From Drosophila miranda (lineage: Eukaryota > Arthropoda > Insecta > Diptera > Drosophilidae): a stretch of 64,000 nt of DNA. The position numbers and the translations under genes are program-made. Below the pieces are notes generated by a model, which was given only the letters and a program-made list of their open reading frames with translations, ran no database searches and was not told where the DNA came from. The DNA lies in the NCBI RefSeq assembly GCF_003369915.1, contig NC_046675.1, positions 26,102,001-26,166,000 on the forward strand. Reading direction: 5' to 3'. Shown here in pieces: positions 12,120-23,925 of this stretch; the first letter of the stretch is position 1, and each line of letters begins with the position of its first letter.

Positions 12120-13398
12120 GGTTGGTTTGGTTGGTTTTTCGGCATTCGGTTTATATTCTAATCGGAATAAATTTATTTCATTAAACAAATTCGCATGGGA
12201 ACTTTTCACTTTCAGTTTTGTATTTCACTCACTATTTTCCTTTCCCATTTTTATATTTTTTATTATTTTTATTTTTGTCGAATTTTATATCTGTTCCCGA
12301 CGACTGAATTGTTTCGAATGACTGCAATATTTATTTCCTGTTTTCTGATGCCAAACTTTTTACTCTAAATATGTTTGACGTATAGCGCTGTGCTGTGTGA
12401 TCGATTCTAATAATCTTGTAGTTGAATCTGTAGTAAATGATTAATTTTTATTTGGTGTGCAGTTAGTTGGTGCTCAATTAAGAAATTCTGCTTTTCAACT
12501 ATCCTAGGAATTCTCTAAATAGCATTTTTTATACCGGGTACTCGAAGGGTTTAGGGATACTGCTATTTATATTTCAGACCTAACAATAAAAAAATGAACT
12601 TAGATGCTGGAAAATGGGGTTATTTATTTTTGTAATATTTTCCATGAAGGCCTTTGGGGCCCTTTGCCGTTCTCCACGCTGCTGTAGGGCGTCAGAAGTG
12701 GCGGAGCTTGTGGATGGAGTGGGAGTGGCCGTGGGCGAGGCTGGGGCTCCAGTGAGTTGATTAGGTCTGTACTGACCGCCGGTACAACAGCAGCTGCTTA
12801 TTATTTTAGTGAAAAACGAACAAAATCTTTGACTCCATTGATTTCCACTAAGGAAAGGAGTGAAATCTTTCATGCACATGTCAATCCACACACAATTGTT
12901 TCATCAGAGGTTCTGCTATTTTTCATGCGCTCAAGCAAGTAAATTATTTCAAATGATTGACCAATGGTTCGATAAAATTTAAATGCAATCGAAATTAATT
13001 CGCGGTGCAGTCAAAATATAACGATACAAAAAATTGGCTTTTACGAATAAAAAAGTAAATAAACCGTATTTTCCCTTAAACCTTAAACCATCCCGGGCCA
13101 GGCTCAGGAGAGATTTTCGAACTCGCAAGTGGGACGATTGGACCAACCAGGACTTCAAGCGGCGGACGAAGCGACCCGTTCAGCACACACGTGCGCCGGC
13201 TACTGCGTAGCTCTGGTCGACAGCTCTGGAATACATATGTCTAGTGTCATATAGCATAACGTAAAGTAGAGTAGAGTAGAGTAGAGTAGAGTAGAGTGTG
13301 CCCCTTACATGATGATAATGATAAAATATACAATTTATAAAGAATAATCATATTTCAATTGAATTACTATAGGCAGAAGTGAAGCTGTTTTTTGATGC
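12120..13398. other. A2 upstream region and A3 3' flank
   Basis: 12120-12570 is the A2 promoter side, including a short DINE-like terminus (TATACCGGGTACTCGAAGGG) near 12530. 12580-12891 (minus) is the recurrent 103-codon unrecognised frame. About 13080-13230 (plus) reads as a short R/K-rich open stretch (RRDFRTRKWDDWTNQDFK) ending at a stop. It could be a gene scrap. A TAGAG microsatellite follows at 13267. Confidence 0.45.
13267..13296. repeat. (TAGAG)6 microsatellite, A3 3' flank
   Basis: Six perfect TAGAG units. The homologous tract has 6 units at 23794-23823, 5 at 45293-45317 and 5 at 55461-55485, making it a natural copy tag. Confidence 0.9.
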
Positions 13399-16291
13399 CT
13401 ACACGAAGTACATAGGATTCGTCTTCATGAACTCTGGAACAATCAAACGCTTTGCGTACTCCTCCTGTGGAGAACGGAACTTGGTGGAGCTGGAAGAAAA
13501 GCGGTTAAGATATTAGTCAAGACGTTATCAGAACGAATATATGAAACAATAATAGTATTAATATCGCACCCAGTGAGGTAGACACGTCCACGTGCCGCAG
13601 CCAAATGTGCCAAATATGCCGGAGCCGGATAAGACACTGCGCGGTTGCAACGAGGAAACATGTGACAAAGATTGTATGTCAATTGCTGCAGTACATCAAT
13701 ATCCAAGTTGCCCGTATTCTCAATTACGTTGTAACGCGTCGGCTTGGCCGTCCCCTGATTCGCCTGATGGCTGACCATGAAGAACTCCATCTCATTGGGA
13801 TGGACAATGGTGCGATCGACGACGGTTCCCGGATCGACATTGTTGAACTTGTTATATTGCGATGGAGCTCCGTTCGGAAAGAAGCGCGTATGATGCCGCT
13901 TAACTACAATGACGCAGCAAATCTTGGGTTTAATGTGCATCTGAAAGGCGAACGGTCGAGTAGCGATAGAAAATGACAACAAAATCTGGATGCAACGGTT
14001 CAAATTACCTTGCAGCAGGCCGCAGAAATTCCTCTCAACTCTTCACTCTGACCATCGCCGACACCATCACGGTAATAGATGATGTGCTCGGGATAGGATT
14101 TCCGGAACTGATAATAAACACGCAAGTGCTCCAGGGTTATCGACTCCATGTCCTCGATCTCCTCCAGGGTAGAGCGTTGCAAGCGATATTGCATGTTATA
14201 TGAAGCCCCGAATGGATCATGGGAGGCGGCAACACCCACCACACTGGGGATCTCCCACTGATCGGGCGACGGATGACTCACATCGGCACCCAAAAACATT
14301 GCGTTCTTTAACAGACAGCGCGGGTCATCCCTTAGCTTGTGATTAATACCGTTCAGCTTGGAATTTACCTTAAGTAGAACGTTACCAATACACTGCGGGT
14401 TGCATTTACGCTCGACTGTGATCTGCTTGATGCATTGTGTGAGAATGCCGTGCTTCAGCTCAGCCTTTTGCTTCACGACATCATAACAGCGCCCGACATT
14501 TGGTATAATAACGAACACCAAATCAAATTGATTTTTTTTGAAATCGTGGAAATGATCATCTATTTCACGTTCGTCCTTGTAATTCCGTATCTCGGCTTTG
14601 GTATCCAGGCACAGATTGAGGGTGCGACTCTGCTGAAGAACCTGCGACGAAAATTAGTCGGATTAGGATCGGATCTGTTTGAAATGCTGCAATGAACTTA
14701 CCATCTTCTGAAGCTCGTCCACATACAGGTAGTTAATCTTACCGTAGAGTATGGCCCATTTATGTGGCTTTGGCTTGGGTTCAAAGAATTGCATGCGATC
14801 CATGCGCCACGAACCGTTCCTCACCGAAGCCAAATTGTTGTTTTTGTACTCAATCTGAGGCGCATTGAGCGTGCGTGTATTCACGACGATGAAGTCATTG
14901 CCCAGCCGTATGCCAAAGTGGCTGATGGTCGGGTCTAAATTGTGCTTGAAATATTCCAGCAAGCGGACGATCTTGGCCTTCCTCTCGTTGGTTGACGTGC
15001 CAGCAAACTTAAGCATGGCCGCCACCCGAGCAGCAGTATCCTTGCGCTGCGATACGATACATTTAAATCAAATAAAAGCAGGAAACGCAGAATGATTTGG
15101 AGTGAAGGGAAGCTCCCCGCTTGGGAGATTTTTAACTCACCTTCATTGTCTGCCCATCGTCCATGCGACATAGTTCGATAGGCAAATAAATGTGTTTTAA
15201 CGGCGGCCAAACATGCAAGCAGAGAAGGTTCGGAAACTTTAAATCATACTCCCGAGACTTGAAGTACTTTGCAACGGTCGTTTCTTTCCCATCCAGCTCA
15301 AATGTCTGAGTGCTAGCCGGAGCCTTGGAAAGCCCGTTGACTCTGAAGACGCGAGGGGCGCTGCCAAGACAGGCAGGCGGGTCGTAAATTATATAAATGT
15401 CATTTAGGAATGACTCAATATCAGAACGCCTGTAGTCAAGATTTGTGCTTTTGTCAATTTTCTGCCGCTGATAATGCTCTATATAGTCAATGATCGACAT
15501 GGCCTTCGGATAGGCCTTGTGTGATATGTCCACATTAACAAACGGGCGATCGCCAAGCACGAATGTTTGATGGAGCCCAACCAGAGCTTCGTAGCCGTCT
15601 TTAAGATCAAAGGCGTTTCCGGGATCAGACCTTTTGAAGAAGGAGCGACCGGCGCGTCTAGCGGTGTTATGACAGGGAGCCGCCAACACAACCTCCAGAC
15701 ACTGCAAGGCTCGCATGGGCTTATCATAAATCTTGTCCTTCATGTAGCTGCAAAAATGGAAAACTGCACACATTCGGTTCAATTCGTTCAATTCGGTTCA
15801 CTCACCTTCTTAGTGAGCTCAAATCGACTTCCCAGTCCTGTGTCTTCTTGAGCTCCACAGTGTAATTCAAGGTAAGGCCGTGGCGATCTGTTACCTGGAC
15901 GACAAGAGGGCAAGTTTCACTTCAAAAGCACATCAAACTCAGCGAAATATACAACACTTACTTTCACTTCTTGGCCCTGGGGGCTGCATTTTAGTTTCAC
16001 AACTGAGTAGCACGATGCACGTCCATCATATGCGGCAATCGCACCCCCCAAATGTTCAACTCTGTACTGCTCAAAAGCCTGACGATAGAACTTCTTAGGA
16101 AATACTGACGTGATCTTCACATCGTACTGAGAGGCCACCGCAGGCATTTTATCCAAGCTAACGTCGAGATAATTAACAGATACTTGACCTGGTTTTCCCA
16201 AAGTTCCACGTTTCATGGTGCCTGCTGGGAGTGGCGGCACCACTTTTTGGGTCTGAGGGAGCAGAGGCTGCAACCTAATAGATATGATCAT
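13399..16291 (-). CDS. AGO2: A3: N-terminally truncated Argonaute2 with DINE-1-supplied start
   Basis: E8 13489..13399, E7 13940..13570, E6 14641..14009, E5 15046..14702, E4 15747..15141, E3 15894..15806, and the 3' part of E2 from 16272 to 15962. The Q-rich N-terminus, exon 1 and the promoter are replaced by DINE-1 at a GCA microhomology (16270-16272). An ATG inside DINE-1 (16291..16289) is in frame, giving a continuous 822-codon coding path (821 aa) with N (part), L1, PAZ, MID and PIWI. E6 has a 15-bp in-frame deletion removing five residues (FPKIK) shortly after the second catalytic aspartate. All four slicer residues remain. Whether DINE-1 drives transcription is unknown, so this could equally be a pseudogene. 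Confidence 0.7.
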
Positions 16292-17038
16292 TATCTATGA
16301 TTCTGCGTTTTTAGTTTTCTCGAATGTGCAATATTGTGGATGCAACAGATTTTTGTCCTTTGGGGGGGCGGAAGGGGGTGGGGCGAAATTCTAAGATATA
16401 CGTTTTATAGTGAGATCTAACAGAAGTGCGGATACCAAATTTGGTTACTCTAGACTTAATAGTCTCTGAGATTTGTGGATGCCCCAGATTTTCGTCCTTT
16501 GCGGGGGCGGAAGGGGGTGTGGCGAAATTTGGACACGAAACGGTCAAGGTCCGATATCACAGGAGTGTGGATACCAAATTTGGTTGCTCTGGCTCTTATA
16601 GGCTCTGAGATCCTTGAACTCATATTTTGCAATTGGCAAAACCGACCATGAAACCTGTGTGTTAGAGAGAGACAGAGCGAGAAAGAATGAAATTGTTTTC
16701 TTGATTCTGGCTATAATCATTATACGATCTGGTTCAGATTTTGCACTCTAGAACATATAATTATAATCTACTACTCTGCGTTTTCTGTTTTCTCGTAACT
16801 TTGAAATTGTGGATGCCACAGATTTTCGCCCTTTGAGCACTAGGCGCTGATAGGGACGTACAGACGGACGGACGGACAGACGGACAGACAGACAGGGCTC
16901 AATAGACTCGGCTATTGATGCTGATCAAGAATATATATACTTTATGGGGTCGGAAACGATTCCTTCTGGACGTTACACACATCCACTTTCACCACAAATC
17001 TAATATACCCCAATACTCATTTTGAGTATCGGGTATAA
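16270..17038. mobile_element. DINE-1/INE-1-like element (D2)
   Basis: Starts inside the element at CAACCTAATAGATATGATC, joined to A3 exon 2. It contains three diverged copies of the CAGATTTTCGTCCTTTG / GGGGGCGGAAG motif, a GACGGACGGACAGACGG microsatellite (about 16857-16900), and the conserved ATATATACTTTATGGGGTCGG core, and ends in GAGTATCGGGTATAAA. The left ~240 bp present in D3, D4 and D6 is missing. Confidence 0.8.
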
Positions 17039-17789
17039 AAAATAAATATTTACCAAAATTTATTTGCGGTTTTTGATCAAAGGCGACAGAATCATTTTAC
17101 AGCTACAGGATATAACTTTGTTTTAAACACTAAAAGGTATCTTCCGTGCTGGTACAGTTTTTTCCAGTAGCCAGTATTGTTTTCTGAAGTTAATGTCGCT
17201 TTGCTAGTTATGTAGTTATTCCAAGTTAGTGTGGTTGTCCAGGTGGATCCGCACGTATTTAGATGACTTGGTGGCTGCGATAGCTGACCCATTTCTTTAT
17301 GGGGTCACCCTCCGTTTGGAGGTATATATTTTCTTTTTGGTCTGTCATTAATTTATTTGGATGTCATTTTTTTAAGCAATATAATCAAGACACCAACATT
17401 TTCGGAAGTTTGAAGGTTGGTAGATGTAGAAAGCTATTCTTTAACTTATCATTTTTAGACTCTTGAAGATCGTTTTATAAAAATGAGCAAACGTTTTTGC
17501 TAAGATTTCATATCAGTGTTGGTTTCTACATATGTATATTTATACTGGAAAGCGAATCATATGCATATGTATATATGTATCCATAAATATTTGCAAGGTT
17601 ATTCGACGGTTCTTTTAATTTCATTTGTAAACAGTTTCAGATAGGGTTAATTTTTATTTAAAAAATTATATTAATGAACTATACATCCGATCGCGTTTTA
17701 TACATTTACTGACGCTAGAAGTCAGCAACGAGCTGAACTTGTAGATAGGCAACGCCATCAAAACTAAGTTTATAAAAAACCTATGCGTG
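17039..17789. other. Unit spacer S2 with a 66-codon frame
   Basis: Minus-strand frame 17292..17092 is open (begins MGQLSQPPSHLNTCG; contains WTTTLTWNNYI and GYWKKLYQHGR). It is also open at 38565-38765 but stopped in S1, S3 and S6, and mostly deleted in S5. No family recognised; perhaps a transposon scrap. The rest is AT-rich and empty. Confidence 0.45.
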
Positions 17790-18975
17790 TCATGTGGGGT
17801 TGTTCCGTTTGTTTGATCGCAACCGCGCTAGTGCAGATCGCTCTTCCTCTTCGTCGCTTGTATACTGATGCATGCTTGTTCCGCTAACACCCCCCACACG
17901 TACAGAAGATGTGGCCTGCATTAGATCTTGGTCAGGCGTTTCGATTCTCGTATAGCAACACTTTAAGTGTTTCTTCGTAAATACGTGCCTCAGGAAATTC
18001 CACTTTAGTATGTTTTCGATCAGTTGCATAAACTATAGAAGTACAACACACTTCAGCAACCATTTTTCCGTGCCCATAAAAGGACCAGCAACATATTTCA
18101 CTTGGTCCTATAACATCTTTGATGAATAAAATGCGTTCGTTGAAACGCAGAGAGAGCTTGTCGAAAAGTTCAATATTTTTTAATAAATTGTCATCGGATG
18201 TGCTTGTGTATGAATACTTGTTGTTTTGTCGCTGCACCACTAAAATAACAGCCGGTTTCGAAGACGCGCTGATTAGAAGTTGTTGCTCTTTTTGCGAAGT
18301 TATCAATGGAATGCGGCAAATAGGTTTTGGCTCAATGTGTGCATATAGTGCCCGTTCACATGACAATGCAAGCTCGGTAATGCAGTAGTATTTTGATTCT
18401 GCAAGTAGCTCAGCTATTTCTTTGTTAGTTTCGGGTAATGGGACACTGCCATCGCGCAAGAAGTTGAGTATGATTCCAAAATGGTTTCCACAGCGATCTA
18501 TTAGTATCCAACCTGCAACGTGAATTTTTGTATACATATTACAGAATAATTTCAATGTAAATTAATTACCTTCTGAATCAGTTAGCACCTCCATGCGACC
18601 ACTAAACATAGCGCTTAGCATTGTATCATTATGCCTTGTCAGTGTTCCGATTGTAGTATAATATAAGCAACCACCAACATTCAGCTTGACATACTGAGAC
18701 GAATGCCCTTTTAACAGCACTTTCTGATCACCGGACATGGCTTCAGACTGCTTGGCATGAAGCACAAATTGGTGGCTACTTTCTGCAGGTGCCAAAATCA
18801 CTTTGTCTTGTAGAGCGGAACCCAGGTCTTCAATGCAGCAAGCTATTTCTTTTGGTGCACCTATGACACCAACGCCCTTTTGTTTGGAGCTTTGGCAAAC
18901 GCTATCTTTTGCGTTGCTTACGCTCGCACAATCCTCCAGCGCTATGGGATCAATTTTGACGAAAGTATTAGCCAC
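17790..18975 (-). pseudogene. K2: KCTD/BACURD copy with 2-bp frameshift
   Basis: Exon 1 is 18975..18570 and exon 2 starts at 18512. A GG pair present in the intact copies (GGTCAGGGGCG) is missing near 17936, so the frame stops at 17932 after 328 aa, removing the last ~48 residues ([11 protein letters not shown]... tail). Downstream sequence to 17790 is still homologous. The BTB domain is intact with one change (GGCLYY for GGRLYY), so a shortened adaptor could still fold. I call it a likely pseudogene. Confidence 0.8.
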
Positions 18976-19774
18976 GATGAAGAACTAAATCCAATTTGGT
19001 TACAAAGAAAATCAGTTTGCAAAATTATCTCTACATCAAAACGGACAGTCAATAAAACTATATATCGATAAAAAGTTATATTTCCGATACTTTCTTTATT
19101 TTCATCCCTGGCATCGGAATATTTTGTCTAGGGCACATACAAAATATTAACATAATCAAGTATGCTTTGATATATTTTTTTGTATGTGTTGCTTGTTTTG
19201 GGACTTTGAAAGGTTTTCCTCCGTAAGAACGGCAATTTTGTCAATTTGTGCTCAAGGTACCTGATTTTGGACGTCGAAAAAAAAACGGCCGGCGACAAAT
19301 ATGCGAAATAGCAGAGTAAAAAGAACAGACGACCTTTCATTTTGTCGAAATGAAAATGTTTTCGTTTAGAAAACGTAGCAACCTTACGGAATGTGAAAAC
19401 GGGAGCACCAATGGGTGGGACGTCACGCCTAATTGATTAGAAATAGTCAGCCCGCGCTCAAAGGTGTTTGGAACAATTCGCAAATTCTTTCGAATACAAG
19501 GCCTTCCTAAATAGTGGAAAATATCTCGCCGTCTCTTTTCCTCAGGAATTCGAATTATCAAAACATAAAATAAAAATATATGTAAAAATGCTCTCTTGGT
19601 TTGTATTTTACAAAAAAATGTTGACATATCACCCAGTCATACCGAATGGTTTTAGGCAACATATATATAAAATCAGCAACGCGATTTTAAATATAAACCT
19701 TTCCAGGGCTATCAAACGGAAGTTAAGTAAACAAATGAATAAAATAGTTTGATATCAGCTACCGTATCAATTAG
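18976..19774. other. KCTD upstream region P2
   Basis: Equivalent of P1, with the DRE at 19063-19070 and the same uninterpreted overlapping small frames. No gene supported. Confidence 0.5.
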
Positions 19775-22148
19775 ATGCGCTTTTTGTGCTTGTTGTTCGT
19801 ATTATTACGTTATTACGTATATGTATTATTATTATGAACCATACTAATACTCTGCTTAGACGAGAGTGGAGCGGACGTTGTCCTAGTCCAGCAACCATGA
19901 CATTTTACCGTCGCGCTCCACATTTTGTCTCATAAGTTCTAGGAAATCATACCCTGGTTGTTTAAATGACCGCGGAGTCCTACTTGATCATAAGTTGTGT
20001 TTTAACAGCCATATAGCCGCAACAGTAAATAAAGCTAAGAGTGTTTTAGCGATCATCAAGCTTTGGTTAAAGAAGTTTGACGACCCGTACGTGACGAAAC
20101 AACTGTATATCTTGTTAGTACGTCCGATATTGGAGTATTGTTCCTTTGTGTGGAGCCCGCAGTAGAAAGAGCAGCAGGTTGTTATTGAATCTGTGCAAAA
20201 GCAATTTTAATTTTTGCCCTTCGTAACTTTAACTGGGACTCGGGTAGAATCTTGTCACCCTACCGGTCTATGCTAAATCTTATTGACCTGCCGTCGTCAC
20301 ACCATCGCAGAATATGCAATGGCGTTATGTTCATGCACAAGCTCCTAATTATAATAAGATCTGGCGTCCTGGACTAAAATATCACTACGGAAAACCCGGG
20401 GCCACATACATGCTATAAAATCAGAAATAGAGGAAACATCAGAGCCCGCAAGGCTACGCAAGATCCCCGCGAAAACTACCCACTAACTCCAGTGAGGAGT
20501 CCCTAACCATTTTATTAGACACGCATTTCCCCCGGGTGTACAACCATCGAACCGGCATACCTCCCTAGAGAGGGAGCGGTAACTTCGATGGATCACATCC
20601 ACATGCAAAGTTGCAATTATTTTCTTGGGGAAATACCTCCAAACACTCCACTACTTAATGACCGCAAAGCTTGCGGGACTCTCGAATGGACAGTATCGAG
20701 CGGACTGACAGTATTCACAAATAAATACAAGATCCCTCTCCTAACACCACCATATTAAATTGATGCAGGATATCCTTCAGCAACAGTGGCATTTACTTAT
20801 GGTTGGTAATTGGCAAAAAGTTGAATTGGAAATATTTAACCTCCTTATCAATGATCTTCCCCAAGTTTTAACTAATTCACGAGTCCCAATGTATGCTGAT
20901 GATGTCAAGCTATGTTTTTCCTACAGCGATCTGGTAACCTCGTTATTTCTTCAATCAGATCTCGACGCTCTCAAAAATTGGTACATTATTAGCGCTCTTC
21001 CTCTTAACATTTCCAAATTTAACGCCATGACCCTCCATCGCAACAAGTCTTACCTTTTTAACTTCACAATTCATAAAATTTCCTTGGAACGCCTATACAA
21101 AGTTAATGACTTAGGCATTATTTTCGTACATAACTTATGTTTTAGTTCTCATATATCCGATATTTCGAATAAAGCCAAAGGAGTCCTTGTCTTTATCAAA
21201 AGATGGTCGAAGGAATTTTCTGACCCCTAACCACTAAACTATTCTACACCTATCTTGGAATATGGTTCCTGTATCTGGTCTCCCCATTACCAAAAATATC
21301 AAGATATGCTCGAGTCCGTTCAAAAACAATTCCTTATCTTTGCCCTGCGCGGACTTAATTGGGACCCCTCTCGTCATCTTCCTTCTTATGAGAGTCGGCT
21401 GCGTCTCATGAACTTGCACTCTCCTGAAAGTCGTAGGAGTTTCCATGGAATTCTGTTTCTCCACAAACTTCTCCTAGGCGACGTTGAATCCTCGGCCCTC
21501 ATTAGCCTTATCAATATTGCTGTCCCATCCCGCCCAACTAGGCATTACTATCCTCTGCGTCTTCCTGTCCTTCGAACTACTCTGACCATGAATCTTTCCG
21601 TAGCCTTTGCCGCGACTACAATAAATTTGTTTATCTTTTTTTCCTTTGATACTTGTGCTTCCAAAGTAAAATCTTCTTTAATGAATAATTATTTAATTTA
21701 ATTTTATGATTTCTACCTTCTTATTTTTACACAGTTTAACTGTCCATAGTTGAACTCTAAACATTAAACATAAACCTGAACGTCAAAAATAAAGTGACGA
21801 AGGCCACGACAGCGCTCTATACATGTACAAAATCCATTTTTGTAAAAAGGGGCACCAACCCAAGTATAGTCCAATGGATGCATCTAGCAATAGTTAGGCC
21901 AATACTACACTACGGAGTTACTGCGTGGTGACCGGAGCAATTGAAAAGGACCACCAAAAAACTGTGCAAAGTTCAGCGAATTGCCGGCCTATGCATCAGT
22001 AGAACTCCACCCCAAATGATGCGCTAAATGCTATCTTATGCCCCCAGAGCCTTGAACTTGCAGGAAAGGAGCGGGCAGGCATGGCAACAGTACTTCTGAG
22101 AGACTCCGACCAACCGACTCCTCCGGCACCACAGCACATAGGTCACTC
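19775..22148 (+). mobile_element. Non-LTR retrotransposon remnants (block B)
   Basis: Same three RT fragments as block A: piece 1 about 19955-20225 with the same TAG; piece 2 at 20760-21230 (MYADDVKLCF) and 21255-21701; piece 3 about 21790-22090. Includes a TTACG duplication near 19804, shared with the block starting at 63.7 kb. Confidence 0.72.
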
Positions 22149-22308
22149 ATCCATTTTAATTAATAGCAATATCGTCCGTTTAAAAACATTCTACTGAGTT
22201 CCAAGAGAGTACACAGATACCCCCTTCAATACATTCAGTCCTCACAGAGACGAATGGCTCGACTGACTTCCAGGCCCAGATGGGGCCATACACAGATCAC
22301 TGTACCGT
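22149..22308. other. Short transposon-derived joint
   Basis: About 160 bp present between the RT block and an orphan Argonaute2 5' end in this unit and in the units at 43.65 and 53.83 kb, absent from the first unit. Not recognised. Confidence 0.4.
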
Positions 22309-23160
22309 CTTCATTGCTACCCACTTGAAATGGAAACCATCAAGTATGCCTTTGAGTAAAATGTCAAAGTTTACTAAATTTTTTTTGTTAAATTCGAACG
22401 AAATATTACCCTCTAAAGGTAGCTTTTCTGATAGAAACATAGCTAAAAAGTCGCGATTCATCTAGGGGTCTACTGCTAGTTGGCTACATTCTGAGCAACG
22501 TATATGGAGGCCGTATATCGCACATTCACAGAACTCAGGAAGGTCCCCTGAAATTGCAACTCACTCCTCCCAAAACGTACATCTTAAAAGTAAACAACGT
22601 ACAGGCAGGGTCAAAACAATCCTTCACTTACCTTTTAGTTGATGCTGTTGGAGGGGCTTGCCGAAGTACCGCTTCATGGTTGGTTTGGTTGGTTTTTCGG
22701 CATTCGGTTTATATTCTAATCGGAATAAATTTATTTTATTAAACAAATTCGCATGGTAACTTTTCACTTTCAGTTTTGTATTTCACTCACTATTTTCCTT
22801 TCCCATTTTTATATTTTTTATTATTTTATTTTTGTTGAATTTTATATCTGTTCCCAACGACTGAACTGTTTCGAATGACTGCAATATTTATTTCCTGTTT
22901 TCTGATGCCAAACTTTTTACTCTAAATATGTTTGACGTATAGCGCTGTGCTGTGTGATCGATTCTAATAATCTTGTAGTTGAATCTGTAGTAAATGATTA
23001 ATTTTCATTTGGTGTGCAGTTAGTTGGTGCTCAATTAAGAAATTCTGCTTTTCAACTATCCTAGGAATTCTCTAAATAACATTTTTTATACCGGGTACTC
23101 GAAGGGTTTAGGGATACTGCTATTTATATTTCAGACCTAACAATAAAAAAATGAACTTAG
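22309..23160 (-). pseudogene. Orphan Argonaute2 exon 1 and upstream region
   Basis: The promoter-side sequence, exon 1 (22677..22632, encoding MKRYFGKPLQQHQLK) and about 320 bp of intron 1 survive. Everything downstream of intron 1 has been lost and replaced by transposon sequence. It appears to be the eroded counterpart of A1. Confidence 0.75.
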
Positions 23161-23925
23161 GTCCTGGAAAATGGGGTTATTTATTTTTGTAATATTTTCA
23201 AGAAGGCCTTTGGGGCCCTTTGCCGTTCTCCACGCTGCTGTAGGGCGCCAGAAGTGGCGGAGCTTGTGGATGGAGTGGGAGTGGCCGTGGGCGAGGCTGG
23301 GGCTCCAGTGAGTTGATTAGGTCTGTACTGACCGCCGGTACAACAGCAGCTGCTTATTATTTTAGTGAAAAACGAACAAAATCTTTGACTCCATTGATTT
23401 CCACTAAGGAAAGGAGTGAAATCTTTCATGCACATGTCAATCCACACACAATTGTTTCATCAGAGGTTCTGCTATTTTTCATGCGCTCAAGCAAGTAAAT
23501 TATTTCAAATGATTGACCAATGGTTCGATACAATTTAAATGCAATCGAAATTAATTCGCGGTGCAGTCAAAATATAACGATACAAAAAATTGGCTTTTAC
23601 GAATAAAAAAGTAAATAAACCGTATTTTCCCTTAAACCTTAAACCATCCCGGGCCAGGCTCAGGGACGATTGGACCAACCAGGACTTCAAGCGGCGGACG
23701 AAGCGACCCGTTCAGCACACACGTGCGCCGGCTACTGCGTAGCTCTGGTCGACAGCTCTGGAATACATATGTCTAGTGTCATATAGCATAACGTAGAGTA
23801 GAGTAGAGTAGAGTAGAGTAGAGTGTGCCCCTTACATGATGATAATGATAAAATATACAATTTATAAAGAATAATCATATTTGAATTGAATTACTATAGG
23901 CAGAAGTGAAGCTGTTTTTTGATGC
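23161..23925. other. A4 3' flank
   Basis: Holds the recurrent minus-strand frame, here 88 codons (23447-23181) with an altered C-terminus after a small deletion. Also holds a version of the R/K-rich stretch with a ~22-bp deletion near 23665, and a (TAGAG)6 tract at 23794-23823. Confidence 0.45.

Noticed and set aside
13592..13976. Plus-strand frames opposite Argonaute2 exon 7 (also at 24119, 45613 and 55781)
   Set aside because: They are antisense shadows of a well-supported conserved PIWI exon.
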